The notes below the pieces were generated by a model, which saw nothing but the letters and a program-made list of their open reading frames with translations, did no database searches and had not been told where the DNA came from. DNA of 64,000 bases from Arctopsyche grandis (Eukaryota > Arthropoda > Insecta > Trichoptera > Hydropsychidae), in NCBI RefSeq assembly GCF_051622035.1, contig NC_135357.1, forward strand, positions 36,873,691-36,937,690, in the 5' to 3' direction. A program made the position numbers and the translations under genes. Positions 22,980 through 36,100 of the stretch are shown here, piece after piece. The first letter of the stretch is position 1, and every line of letters starts with the position of its first letter.

Positions 22980-23992
22980 TGAAGAAGGATCACATTGATT
23001 TGAATTAAATTATTGGCATGTCAAATATAGCATTTATTCAAAATGTATGCGTACAATTCATTTGATATAATGCAAGATCCTCTTTAACATTGAAAATTGT
23101 ATGTGTTTATATTTCAACAATGGATAAAGGACAGTTTGATGCATATATTGCTTTAGTGAATGCTCGTATCGAGCTGGATGACATTCAGAATCGGTAATAT
23201 TGTCAAAGTATGATTCTATTCGCCTACGTCCTCAGCTAGGCAGACGTGCAGTGGATGAAATGCATGAATGAAGATTCAGAAGTTGTGGGCTGATCTTTTG
23301 CATCTACGTAAGTCGATAATATCGGCATCCATTAGAAGTGATGTCTGAATTATGTGATTTTTTGTCTATTTTCTTGATATTTAGCGCACGTAGATATATG
23401 ATTTGTCATTTTTTTGTAGCTTTTCTTACTTGTTCCGGACTCTTGCTGAATTCTTGTGATTCCTAACTGTTGATTTTGTGGTCATACCATTTTCTAATGG
23501 AATGAAAATATGAATGAATGATAGAATTATACTCTTGAAGTAATGAAACCAAATGATATTGAAAAGAATTTATTACCTTGTATGAAAACTCTTTATATCC
23601 GAGATTCCCGGGAATAAACCGGGATTTTTTTTTTCCCGCCAGCACATCTCTAATTGTGATTAAAAAAGAATTAGTTACTGATCAAGTTTATAATTAATTA
23701 GTGATGAATATTTCATTTTTTTACCGACCACTTTGGCATTATACACAAACCAAATGATTTGTTGTCTATAATATAATTTGAATATAATCTTTTCAATAAA
23801 AAAAACTTGACAAGAAGTGAGTTCCGGCATCAGGTTTTTTTATTTAAAAAAAAGCCCTCTGTATGTATATGTTAATTTGGATTTTATACGCTTGTTGCAA
23901 TGAAAACAAAGATTCGATATCGATTAAATGTATGTCCAACATAATATGGGTGTTGCCTTTTAAAATATCACACCACAGTTTGATGTTTTTAT
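22980..23992. other. AT-rich sequence, no gene recognised
   Basis: Short open frames only, none with domain features. I found no bounded transposon. Confidence 0.35.
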
Positions 23993-24569
23993 TTAACCCT
24001 TTGAGTGCTGATACGTCTTTTCTGATGAAAGCCGGCCACGCTGAAAATTTCGCCAACATTTCCAACTAGAATTATTCAGATATCCAATAGATAGCAGGTG
24101 TAAAAATTGTAGCTTATCCAAACAAAGCCTTGATAACTATCGTCGAGGATTTTGAGTTTAGTAAAGGTGTGTTTAGACTCTCTAATATATCTTGCAACAA
24201 TATAAAATAAACAAAATAAGTCTATTAATGAAAGCATTTTTCCAAAACTAGTTCCATCTTCTTCGTTGTTGTTAAAATGTAATGCTCGCAATCTTAATGC
24301 CAAGCCACAATCTAAAATACTCGGCAGTTAGGGATTTCCATCGAGTAATTCTGCTATGGTTATAAATTCAGATTTTCCGGGGTAAACCAGTCTTTATAGA
24401 CATTGACACGGATTACACGACCCATGTTCAATGCTACCTGGAAAGGCTTAGTGGGTAGTATTCTTGTTTATTTTTATATACTCAAAAAACAACGGCTATC
24501 AGCTTATTTCAGGCACATAGACTTGTTGGCAAAACGCCGATCGGCGTCGGTCAGCATTCAAAGGGTTAA
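23993..24569. mobile_element. TTAA-flanked piggyBac-like MITE (family 2), 577 bp
   Basis: Ends TTAACCCTTTGAGTGCTGA and, inverted, TTAACCCTTTGAATGCTGA (one mismatch in 19). A TTAA target and a CCC start are hallmarks of piggyBac-type ends. A partial relative with CTTGTTGGCAAAACGCCGAT is at 60650-60900. Non-coding. Confidence 0.78.
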
Positions 24570-24630
24570 AAAGTAAAAATGTAATTTGAACCAAACTAAT
24601 TATTAAATAATATATATATATATATATATA

Positions 24631-25359
24631 CAGTAGAACCTCGATTATCCAGACTAATTGGGGATGAAGGTAGTCCGGATAATGAAAAATCCGGATAATC
24701 GATAAAATCACAATTTACAGGGAAACACGTGTACATTCAGTATGAATGATTTTTATTTGTCTACATTTACATATATAATAACATGAAGATCAATATTAAA
24801 TTATTCTTTATTGAGAAATTCAATTATGGATTTTTGCTTAAAGTTAGCTGTTCTTTTTGACGTTGCCAAATCGCGAATACTTTTCATACAATAATGGACC
24901 AGATATTGGCTGTCCAGACGATCGTCTTTGAATGAACCACATAAAAATAAACTCTTCGACTTCTTCATTGTCTTTTTTTTTTCATAACCTCACGCTCTGA
25001 GCTTCCATCTTCTGACAGTGAACTTCATAATTTTTTCAGTTTGTTTTTTATATATCCGAGATTGTTGCCGTTCCAACACCATATTTATTTGACAAAAAAC
25101 GTTCTAAGACACTGCTTTTTAAAGTATTGATTGTATTTAATTTGATTTATAATAATAATACAACACGTTTTCTTTTCCATATTGGTAATATTAAAAATAA
25201 ATATTTAAATCGCGATCTAATTTTCAAGAAACAAACATGCTTTAAGTGTTGACTCATTTTTCCGTCTTATTTTTGAATTTTTATGTTATGCATTTCAAAG
25301 CAGCAAAATCTTAAAATTTGTGTTAGTTTTTAACAATCCGGATAATCGAGGTTCTACTG
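24631..25359 (-). mobile_element. pogo/Tigger-type element, internally deleted, TA TSD
   Basis: TIRs CAGTAGAACCTCGATTATCC and the inverted GGATAATCGAGGTTCTACTG are flanked by TA. On the minus strand from about 25180 an N-terminal fragment of a CENP-B/Tigger transposase is readable across frames: ERFLSNKYGVGTATISDI (psq-type HTH) and EEFIFMWFIQRRSSGQPISG then PLLYEKYSRF (CENP-B-type HTH). Stops and frameshifts kill it, and the DDE core is deleted. Confidence 0.85.
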
Positions 25360-25409
25360 TAGTTTAATACTATTCAAGTTTGATAAATATGATTTGTTTA
25401 ATAATTATA

Positions 25410-25889
25410 TTAACCCTTTGTTCGCGGCAATAAATATAGCGAACAAGCCCTGTATGCGGCACCTTTTTCGCCAATTTGGCAATCGAGTTTTCGACCTTAA
25501 ATATGGATTTTAATATTTACTCAAGTGACCAGATATGATAATTAACACACACAGTATTATTTTAAACAATAAAATACATAATATATCTCGTAGTTTTGGC
25601 TTAATTGTCAAATAATCATTCTTCATACAATTGAGACGTATCGTCGCCATTGTTCAACAGACGTGACGTCACATAAACGAGGTTTCAGTATAGTTCCACA
25701 AAACCACTAATTTTGACTGGTATATATTCATTTTAAGCAAATTGAATAGATGGCATTCAACTCTCAGTGATATATTCAACCAATTTTGAACTTTAACAGT
25801 TGAAATAGGCGCATATAAGGCTCAAAATCCCGTGCAAAGTTCAAAAAGTTCAAAGCTTCGATAGAAGACGGTCGCTGGCAAACGGTTAA
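25410..25889. mobile_element. TTAA-flanked piggyBac-like MITE (family 1), copy A
   Basis: Starts TTAACCCTTTGTTCGCGGC and ends GGCAAACGGTTAA, so the termini are inverted repeats with TTAA at each edge. The interior (ATCTCGTAGTTTTGGCTTAA, GACGTGACGTCACATAAACG) is shared with copies at 35217, 40862 and 45778. Non-coding, 480 bp. Confidence 0.85.
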
Positions 25890-27190
25890 AAGCAATGTTA
25901 AATTATTAACTTATTTTATTTAACAAACATAAAACAAATAATACAAATTACAATTTCATTGACAATTCTACGAAATCCTTATGTTCTTTCCGAACCAGTA
26001 AAACTATGGAATCCTTAATAACTAGATAAATTTTATTCATAGTAGTTTTTGTTTAATATAGAAACCATATATATAATATATACATCTTATAGCAGATTTC
26101 TCAAAGTCAATCAATATTGAACTTTTACGATTCCTCGTTTTTTTCGAAGAACTTATGGCTATTTTTATTTAAGTTCCGACCGATTGTTCTTTTTTTTTTA
26201 CTGACACTTGTCGCTTCGGCTTCTTGCCTCATAAGGACCTATAGAAAGTTAGCTCTTTTTATAGAGCGTGGGATAAACTTCACCGTATACACTTGTGAGC
26301 TGTATACGGTGATTTGGATTTATCCACACTTTAATTAATCCACAAGAATAGTCGAAATATGATTTTTCTAAGTGGAATGTTATTTAATTCTCATATAAAG
26401 ACAATTTAATATATTATCCCTATTAATTCAATTCAGATTCGTGTAAATTACGAGTAAATACTAGAACGAGTTTTTAGCTCGCAATTTTACCGATTTAAAA
26501 TTCAGCACACTTCCAATTGACCCTTTTAAACGAAAACAAAAAATAGTGTGGCCAGAATACTATCCCAATAAACATATTTCAATAGAAAATACTCAATATA
26601 AAATAGTATTAACAGTGATATCCCAAGTGAAAATACGTACTTTTGACTTTTGATTTGAACTGGACGACTACTTAAAAGAGATTTGAAAGCTGAAAAGTAC
26701 TACAAATGAAAGATAAAATACCCGACTATAGATTCCAATATTCATTTTGAAAGGGAAATTGACGGATTTTGAGACATCGACCGAACAACACCAATATATA
26801 GAAAAATTGCGCGATTTAAAAAACACATATACCTCCGAATCTCGAACTAATCAACATTTTTTATTACCAGATTCGTGTTTACTGGGCATAGATCTATAAC
26901 AAAAGTCATATCTCGTTTCTGAACCATTTTTTGTGTCCAACAGTGTAACCAGAGATACGCGTTCGGACGATGCTTTTCGCACAAAAATGGTTCACTATCG
27001 TCAACCATGCTTTTTTGCTCTCTTGCTTTGTTAACTAATGAGATACATCGGTTTTTGTCAATGCATTGTACAAAAATTTGCTTTTGATGTTAAAAACGAT
27101 TTTGGGGACCATATTTCAAAACATTGTCCGTGATAGAGATGACCCTGATGATATTCATGCATCACAATTATTCACAGGTGGAGTTGTACT
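25890..27190. other. Sequence upstream of the MBD-PHD-F-box gene
   Basis: AT-rich, no gene recognised. A hairpin made of CACCGTATACA and TGTATACGGTG lies at 26281-26312. A probable 3' splice site (TATTCACAG at about 27177) lies just before the start codon, suggesting an untranslated first exon further left. Confidence 0.4.
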
Positions 27191-30100
27191 ATGGCGGAAG
27201 AGGCCGTGACAAACGAGGAGGCCAACGGGGAAGACGATGCGACACCGAAAATCAACGGTGTCGAGGAGAGCATCGCCGATCCCAAAGAATCCTACAGTGC
27301 GGACACATCGTCCAAGACCGATGACATCCCCGAGTCTCCGGTGGTCTTACACTTCGAAGACAGTCCCACGCGAGACAACAGTAAAGCCGGCGCCGCCGAA
27401 GAGTCGGACGCTTCGGAAGTAAATGAAAACGCCAACGGCGACGCTGATACAATCGGTATGCATAATAATTGTATGTATTCAGTTGTATACTTTTGTATAT
27501 GTCGGAACTACATTTTTTTAATTTGAATTACAGAAAGCAATGATTCTATGAAGAATGGTTCTTTGAAAAGGCCGGCCAGCTTTTCGTTTGAAGACAACGA
27601 TGAGGATTTGATAGCTTGCGATGGATCGACGTGGACCGACCGAGCTCTCGAAAGGCTGTTTCTGTCCATAGGTGCCGTGTTTTCGTCGCGTTTCTATTTG
27701 TCGTGAGTTTTGTTACGAATGTTAAAGATGTTTTGTATTTTTGCAGAGAGGCTAGAAAGGGAGGTGGACGAGCATGCACGAGCTAAAGGACACTCCTCTA
27801 ATAAAAGACCTCGCAACTCGTCTCCAGCTCACAGCGCTACCACAGGTGAGGCTTACTATATAAGTCAGATAGAACACAAGAATTGAAGAGTTTGGTTTTT
27901 CGGTGATTTTTGTATGTTTATGTGAACATGTTTCAGATACAGTGTCTTCTCGACCCTCGTCTGGTATGTCCATTCGTTCCGAGAGTGAACTGATAAACGC
28001 CGTGAGCGAGGTAAGCTTTCAATTTGAATTGGTTACGGTACGAGAAGTATGCAATGGTCCAAGTGTATGTGTCGTTTTAGGTGTCCGGTGCTGGTTCTCG
28101 TGTCTCGTTCAGCCGCAAGAGTACCGTAGATCTGTCCAATCCCCTGTTTAAAATGCCGATGGACTGCGGCTGGCGGCGAGAGTTGGTGTACCGTGCTAAC
28201 AATGATCAAAGCCTACGACGTCAGGCCGACGTTTACTACTATTCTCCGACGGGGAAAAAATTGCGCTCAACCCGAGAGGTATTTTTTATTTATTTATTTA
28301 TTGAAAAATCAACAGACAATCGATGTAGAAATGCATAAGAGTAAATGTAACGAAATAAAATAATAAATTACATAAAATGGTACATAGAGACAAAAACGAT
28401 TGAAAAAGAAATTCATAAAAAAAAAAACATGACTAAATATAGGGTTGCCAAGTGTCATGGACATTAAAAATTCAATTAAAAAAAATTCAATTAAAAAAAA
28501 AATTCTGTAACACTAAAAATAAACGTATATAAAAAACCTAATGTACTAAAATATAAAATATAATTATGAAATAAAATAAAAAGGCAATTTAAACAATATT
28601 TCAACAACAAATGTACAAATGTGTGGGATTTCATGATTAAAATTTCAATCAAAAAGAGTTCAATGATTGGGACTTCAATCAAAATTATGATCCCCGCTTA
28701 AACTAATGGAATTAAATATATTATTAGGAGGTTTGGGCCGCGTAAGTACGTGTGTTGATGATATAAAAGCGGCCCAAACCTGTCTAAAACGATTTTTTTT
28801 CACCATCGTAATGGCGGATGATACCTTTACTTATATTGATGAGCAAAATGGCAAAGTATGAAAACAATCGGATAAGAGCCAAAATTTTTACTGAATTGTA
28901 ATCGTAAGGCGAAGTAAGAAGAGGTATGTAAAAAGAGAACATTTAACAAAAAAATGTTAATTTTTACTTGCCTCTTATTAAGTTCACATGGTTTTCGTGT
29001 TAGTGGTCGTTTTTTATATCTCTTATTACAATTTTCTTTATAATTGTGCCGGTTATTATTAAAGTGAAATAAGTCATTTGAGGTACCAAAAGTACCATTA
29101 TTTTACAAGGTAATGGTAAAATTCCACCAGTGCAGGAAATATTATATATCTATAAGGCTAAGAATCGTAATGTATAAATATATTTTTATGTGGTATCAAA
29201 ATAGTTTTTAAAACAAATTTATGTAAAAGTCCAATTATCTCAAACGAAATATTACATGACTTATTCCACTTTCATAATAACCGGAACATATGTACATATG
29301 TAGTTAGGAACATTGAAAGTGGGCTTAAAAATTAATTGTTGAATTTAATTTTTTTTAATCCACTTTCATAATAACCGGAACTTACGTGTGTAGTTAGGAG
29401 CATGAAAAGTGGGCTTAAAAATGAATTTAATCATCTTCATTCTCACTCTCAATTTCATTGTCTCTGTTGCTATATTTGTCTACACTGCTAATTTGGTGCA
29501 AAAGTTTCTTATTTTCTTTTATTTCTTTGTAAAATTCTAAATCTGAAATATTTTTTAACACTTTAGAAACCATTTAGTAGCTTAAAAAGGAATGTAGCAT
29601 CAGTGAGTCGTCGCCTGACAGAAAGATTGTTGTAGGATAGGAGTTTTAACATATCGGGAACAGTATCATGGGCGTATGTACATATATAGGAAAACGGTAG
29701 CATAAGGATTTGATAAATTTTAGTTGGACTTTTAATACAATTAATATGGGATATATAAAAAGGTGACCAGATAATTGAGGCAAATTCAAGGTGAGACCTT
29801 ACAAGGGAAAAATATTATAAATAATTTAAGTACATGAGGATCATTAAAGGGTTTAGTTGAACGGAGTAGGAATCCAAGAGATTTATATGCTTTATTAGTA
29901 ATGAAGGAAATATGTTCAAAGTAATCGAGTTTATTGTTAAAAATTATACCAAGATCCTTAAATAGAAGAGGATGTATTTAGAATTGAATGGTTTTAAATG
30001 GTAGTGATGATAGATTTCTTTCTGGTAAAATTTAAGAACATTTTTCATATATGTATTGGTTGTCGTTGTTGATGTTTTTTTTTGTCTAAGTGTATTTTTA

Positions 30101-33100
30101 TATTTGTCGTTTTGTTGTCCATAGGTGGTTGAGCATCTCATCGATACCGATTTAACTGTTGATAATTTCACTTTCTTCAAAGAACCTATCGGATTAGAGG
30201 ATCCTGAAAAAGAAATAATTAGGTATATTTGTTTATATGTGTATATGAAGTAAGGTGACCCATTCGTTCTGATTTTACCAGGACAGTACTGGTTTTTTGT
30301 TGGGTATCTGTCCTGGTAAGTCGTGAGATAAAACCAGTACACTTTTTTTATCTGATAGATGGATACATATACAAATTCTTCGGCGAAAATGATGTCTCCT
30401 ACAAAAATATCAATATTTTCACCAAAAAACATATCTTAGCAGCCAACACCTATTTATTTAACCCTTTGCCCGCGTCACCAAATTTAGCGAACATGCCCTG
30501 TACGCGGCTGCTTTTTTGCGGATTTTGTTATCGCGTTTTCGACTATAAATATAGGTTGTAATATTTTATAAATTATTTTAGCGTATATTGAATTTTTTTT
30601 GACTACTGTCATCTATTGAATTTGGTAAAGTATACATTTAGTAATATTTTCAATCAAGTTATAAAATTTTAACACAATAGACGGCTCTTATACAGGTTGG
30701 AACTTCCAAGACATCTATGCGTGTCTCACGCGCTGAGGGCATGTTCGCTAGGACATGTATAGTAGTCGTTAAGGGTCAGGTTAGGTTAGGTTAAGTTAGG
30801 GTTGGCCCTATTCATTTAAGATTAGGTTGTCAGGCTCGGTATTATTCTGTCTCACTGTCACACGCGAGAACTGATACAATGAGACCGAATATTAACACGA
30901 TGGCGGCTGCTGACTCATATTTGTATCATGTTGGGTGCATAACGCTTGGTGACCACTGGTACATATATGATTTACGACTGCGCGAACTGTATCAGTCCGC
31001 TGATATATTTTTGTATCACGTTTTTGTTTATGACGAAATCGTGATACAAATATATATCAGTGGACTGAAAAATATATTCGCGCAGTCGTGAATCATATAT
31101 GTATCAGCGGCCAGTAAGCGTTGTGCACCCAACATGATACAAATATGAGTCAGCGGCCACCAATATGAGTCAGCGGCCACCATAGATAGTGTTAAAGTAA
31201 AAACGTGAAGGTACATAGATCGCATAATAAAGTATATATGTGTAGGTAGACCATACACTAAAGTGGCACCGAAAGATATTATGTATCCGTTTTCGAATAA
31301 AAACTTTTAATTTAGCTGAAAAATCATTTGAACATATCAAACAAATAGTTTAGTTAAAAAATTTCAATGGTCTGTAATATACAAAACTTAAAATAAGCAA
31401 TTGCTATTAGCCTGATCAAAAAAATAAAAATGTTTGCAGCAGTGTACATTTTTCAAATCTTAATATATATATTTATTTGCATTGTAGAGAAGCAAAGGTT
31501 CTCAATAAAAGCAGAACGGATTCGCCGCAATCGATCGTAGACGATAGTCTGACGGCTGTTTCCGAAGGAAAACGCACACCTAAACCAAAGCTCCCCAAAG
31601 GTTCATCGCCTGAACAAATAGCAACCGGAAAAGTAAAACCCTTCAAGGTATACTCATACACACTGCAATGATATGTATATACCGAGGCTTTGACTGATGC
31701 TTGACAACTATCTTAATTCTGTCGCCCTGATTGATAGGTCAAATCTGTCGGATCCAGACTGAACGCTGGCTCACCGACGACCGTAGGAAAATCAACACCG
31801 AACACGGAATCAGCAAACTCACCGCCCAAAGCCCGAAAATCTACCGATTCCGTATCCAAGTGGAACAAATCAACGTAATACTATGCATATTTTATTATTA
31901 TTATCTCTTTCTCTTTCTTTTGAATTATTTCTAACGTGTATGTATTTGGCAATGTGTGTAATGTTCTTGAAATTTCTATGTGCCTTTAAAATTACTCTGT
32001 CCCCGTCGCGTTCCCCGATTTCCCAACGCAGGCCCGACTTGGAAGATTCGCTGGATTACGAGTCTCCGACCCACTCTGACAAACAACCCGACATTGCGAT
32101 GAGTCCCGAGAAAGTGTATTTCACGCAGTCGGTCGATCAGCTGACCGTGCCGAAGATTTTCCCCGCAGTGTTGCAGGCATCAGACCCGCCGCCGACTGTA
32201 GTCTCGCCGCCTTCGCTGAAGAAGTATGTGGCGCCGCTCGCCAATCCGATCGCAAATTCCATCGCCAACTCAATCATCAATCATATGCCGATTGGGAATC
32301 AGATCAATAATCAAATCGCCAATCAGATGATGAATCAGATAGCCAGCCAGTTGGTGAGTCAGGTCGGGAGTCAGATGGTGACCCAGATGGCGACTCAGAT
32401 GCCCGCCCAGATGGTAATTATCTTCGTCTGTTGTGGTTGTGTGTGTGTGTGTGGCGCAAACGGTTTCTTTAAGAGCTGAATGTCCTCAGATGGGCCGTGA
32501 CATGTGTCCTATGCGTTGTCCGCTGGCGAATTTGGAGCCGCCCTCGCTTCAGTGCAGTCTGTGTCTCTGTCTTTACCACAACCAGTGCACCGGCTACATT
32601 CCTAGTTACAACACGTCCTTCGTGTGCAAGGTGATTATATATATATACAGCAGGTGTTTCAAGCAAGTCATATCTACATATGTGTCGGTGTTGTTTCCGA
32701 ATACGAATATCAACTGAAGGTTTCAACCGGAACAGAGCTGATTTGGTTTTTTACTTTATCTATGTACGTAGTAACAATAGATGAAGTTTTGTGATCATCT
32801 GAAAATTCGAACTCGAGATTTTGACTGATTCGAACTCAGAATCGATCACTGATCACGTTTTCATGATCTAGAAATATGTGTGTCTGTGTATTTTGGGGAT
32901 TTTTTGAACATCGTTAGTCCTATCGAATTGAAACTTAGTATCGGTTACTGAAATTCTTATCGACACGACGTAGATTTTTTTCAAATTTTTAAGTTGACCG
33001 GAAATGGTAGCTCCCCTTATAGGTGTCTTTGAATTGAAGTTTTTGAATTCAATTATCTACCAAACCGCTAACTGAAGTTTAAGTTTAATACCAAGTTAAG

Positions 33101-36100
33101 TATACAATTTGGTAAGCATTCGTCAACCGGAAGTGGCAGTTTACTCTTGTTCGATATTTTATATATTATTGTTCGATAATAATATCTTCAATTAATGTCT
33201 TGTTCGATATTTTATATATTATTAAGTGGGATATTTTCCTCTTATAAAAATCAAAAATGTTGTAACCACAACTCTTTCCACACCCCTGAACGAATCAAGC
33301 TGAAAATTTATGTTTGTATTCTTTATGTACTAACTTAGAGCTGATAAGGTTTTGGTTAGAATTCGTAAACCGGAAGTAGTACTTTTTTTAAACCAATATT
33401 TCATTATTTTATTTTGATCTTTTAAACTATTTATATTATCTTGATATTTAATGTGTATAATAATTATAGTGATTAAAAAATTCAAACAAAATCCAACAAC
33501 CGGAAGTAGATATTTTGTCTTGTGTAGGTTTCCCTAGATTTTCTTTCTATTTGCATCGAAAATTCTCTCATAACCAGTATGTGTGAACGTGTATGTATGT
33601 TTAATTATCGAATTTTGATTTTTGACATTCTTATATTCCTCAAATACATAGATAAAGTCATGCGTTGGTCACATTTTTTATATATTGATATTACATTTAC
33701 TTGATACACCTGCAGATTGTTTGATATGTGTATTTTGTATGATATAATGCGCTCACGGCTTCTTTGTGAATCAGAATTGCCATCTGGCGAATTCGAGCAT
33801 GCCGTCGTCGTCCTCGTCGCCGTCCCAATTGTCGCACATGTCTGGAATCAGACCGATGCAAAAGTCGCCGTCGTCGGCCTCACTGTCGGGATCGTCGGTG
33901 CTGCAGCGTTTTCCGAAGCCGTCGCCGATCGTCACTAAAGCTCCGCCGCAGCCGAAGCTCGTCCCCGTCGTCACTCACGTTCGACCGAAGACGACGTTCA
34001 ACCAGAAGCTGACGAAATCGGACGCGTCCTCGTTCAAGTCCGTTCAAAAGTATCCGAAACCGCTCGTCAGCGCCGACAACAAAATGAATAAAAACAACTC
34101 GACGGTGTTCACGGGCACGCAGATCGTCGAAAAGCCCCAGAGGCCGACCGAAGTCGATCCGGCCATCTTTCCGCAGTCGATAGCGATCCTCAACGGTCAC
34201 AAGTTCATAGTGGTGCCGAAGCCGAACGTGGCCAACACTTCGCCGGTGTCTGGTGTGGTCGCCAACCCGAAGCAGGCGGACAATGCTCCGAAGATAATCG
34301 AGACGACGTTCAACATCAGCAGCAACACGACCATAACGGCGATCAAGCCAACGTTCAAGCCGATCGAGGAGATCCTCACCAGGGATGAGAATAAAATCAT
34401 ACAAATGAAACCGACGGTGATCAAGAACGAACCGTTCAACACTCAGACGAACGTGATCAGCTTCGACAACCTCAGCGCCGAGTACGGGAAGCTGCTCTTC
34501 AAATCGGATCCGGCGAACATCTCGTTCGAAGCTCCCGGTATCAAACGTAGCCTCTCCTCCGAGTGAGTATTATTGATAGATCAGAACAAATATACATTAT
34601 ATAGCATACTATATAGACCATTTATAAGGGTGCTTGGCGGAATATAGTACATATATACGATCATGTGTTTGGTTTTTTTTTTTTTGTGTTTTTCTTTTCA
34701 ATGTTTAGGTGGCTGCAGTATCCAGAGGAGTCTCGGAGAACCGCCTGTTTCATATTTCGATTTTTTGTTGTTGTAGTTCATAAGCTTTTGCATGCATTCT
34801 TAAGTGCATACTTTGTATGTTTCAGGAAATGTACAATTTGTTTTGATACGATATTATTCTAATCTATGGCTTGGTTCGAATGCTTTAAAACACATCATAT
34901 ATATATCCAGCACCGTCTTGCTCAAAATTCATATACTTACGACGACTTGTTTTGACTCGGTATATTTGCTGGTCGCTAAGGTATCAAGTAATAAATAATG
35001 TTTTATTAATTGAATTTTTCGTCGAGACATTTTTTCCCATACGAAATATACCGGTAACCTGACTCCATTTCATCAAAGTTCTTGGGCTTGTTTTCAAGAT
35101 AAAATTGGCAAATATACAACGTTGTATGGCTCAAGGTTGTATATTTATTTCAAATATGCTTCAAAACTATTCGTTGGGGGGTGGTGGCCTCATGTTGATT
35201 GCTTTAAGGGTCAACTTTAACCCTTTGGCAATAAATATAGCGAATAAGCCCTGTACGTGGCATCGTTTTTGCGAATTTAGCAATCGAGTTTTCGACCTTA
35301 AATACAGATTTTGATATTTACTCAAGTGACCAGATATGTTAATTAACACATTAAGTATTATTTTAAACAATAAAATACATAATATATCTCGTAGTTTTGG
35401 CTTAATTGTCAAATAATCATTCTTCATACAATTGAGTCGTATCGTCGCCATTGTTCAACATATGTGACGTCACATAAACGAGGTTTCAGTATGGTTCCAC
35501 AAAACCACTAATTTTGACTGATATATATTCATTTTAAGCAAATTGAATAGATGGCATTCAACTCTCAGTAATATATTCAACCAATTTTGAACCTTAAAAC
35601 AGTTGAAATAGGCGCATATAAGGCTCAAAATCCCGTGCAAAGTTCAGAAATTCTATGGAAGACAGCCAAATGGTTAAGATGGTTTCAATATGATATACGA
35701 ATTTGTTAGTTTATGTATTTGCAATCTGATTGATAAATCGGTCTGTGTGACAGTTCTTCTCAAATACTGGGCTTGATCCTAGAGGAAAACATGCCAAATT
35801 GGAGTGAACTGGTCGTTAGTTGCATTAGCGATATGGCCAGAGAGTGTTTTTTTCGAAACCAAGCTATGGATTATAGTAGTATTGAATTAAAATACACCAT
35901 GATTTACGAGGATTTCTTGGTTGAGGAGCTGTCGGCCGAGGTGAGTCTCTAATATATCGATTAGAAAGTGGTTGTTTTTGTATTTGGCCGATTTCAAAAG
36001 TAGCCAATATATATGTGTATGTATGTTGATTAAATACATTTTGAAGTTCCGCCAGGTGCCCTAATTTTTATTCTAAAAATTGTTATTATTTCTTATATTA

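Noticed and set aside
30776..30800. Possible telomere (TTAGG repeats)
   Set aside because: Only three or four imperfect units, embedded in a foldback element that recurs at 46296; not a telomeric array.
33717..34442. Alternative frames on both strands over exon 33775-34562
   Set aside because: They are shadows of the GC-rich coding exon of the MBD-PHD-F-box gene, whose frame is fixed by splice phase on both sides.
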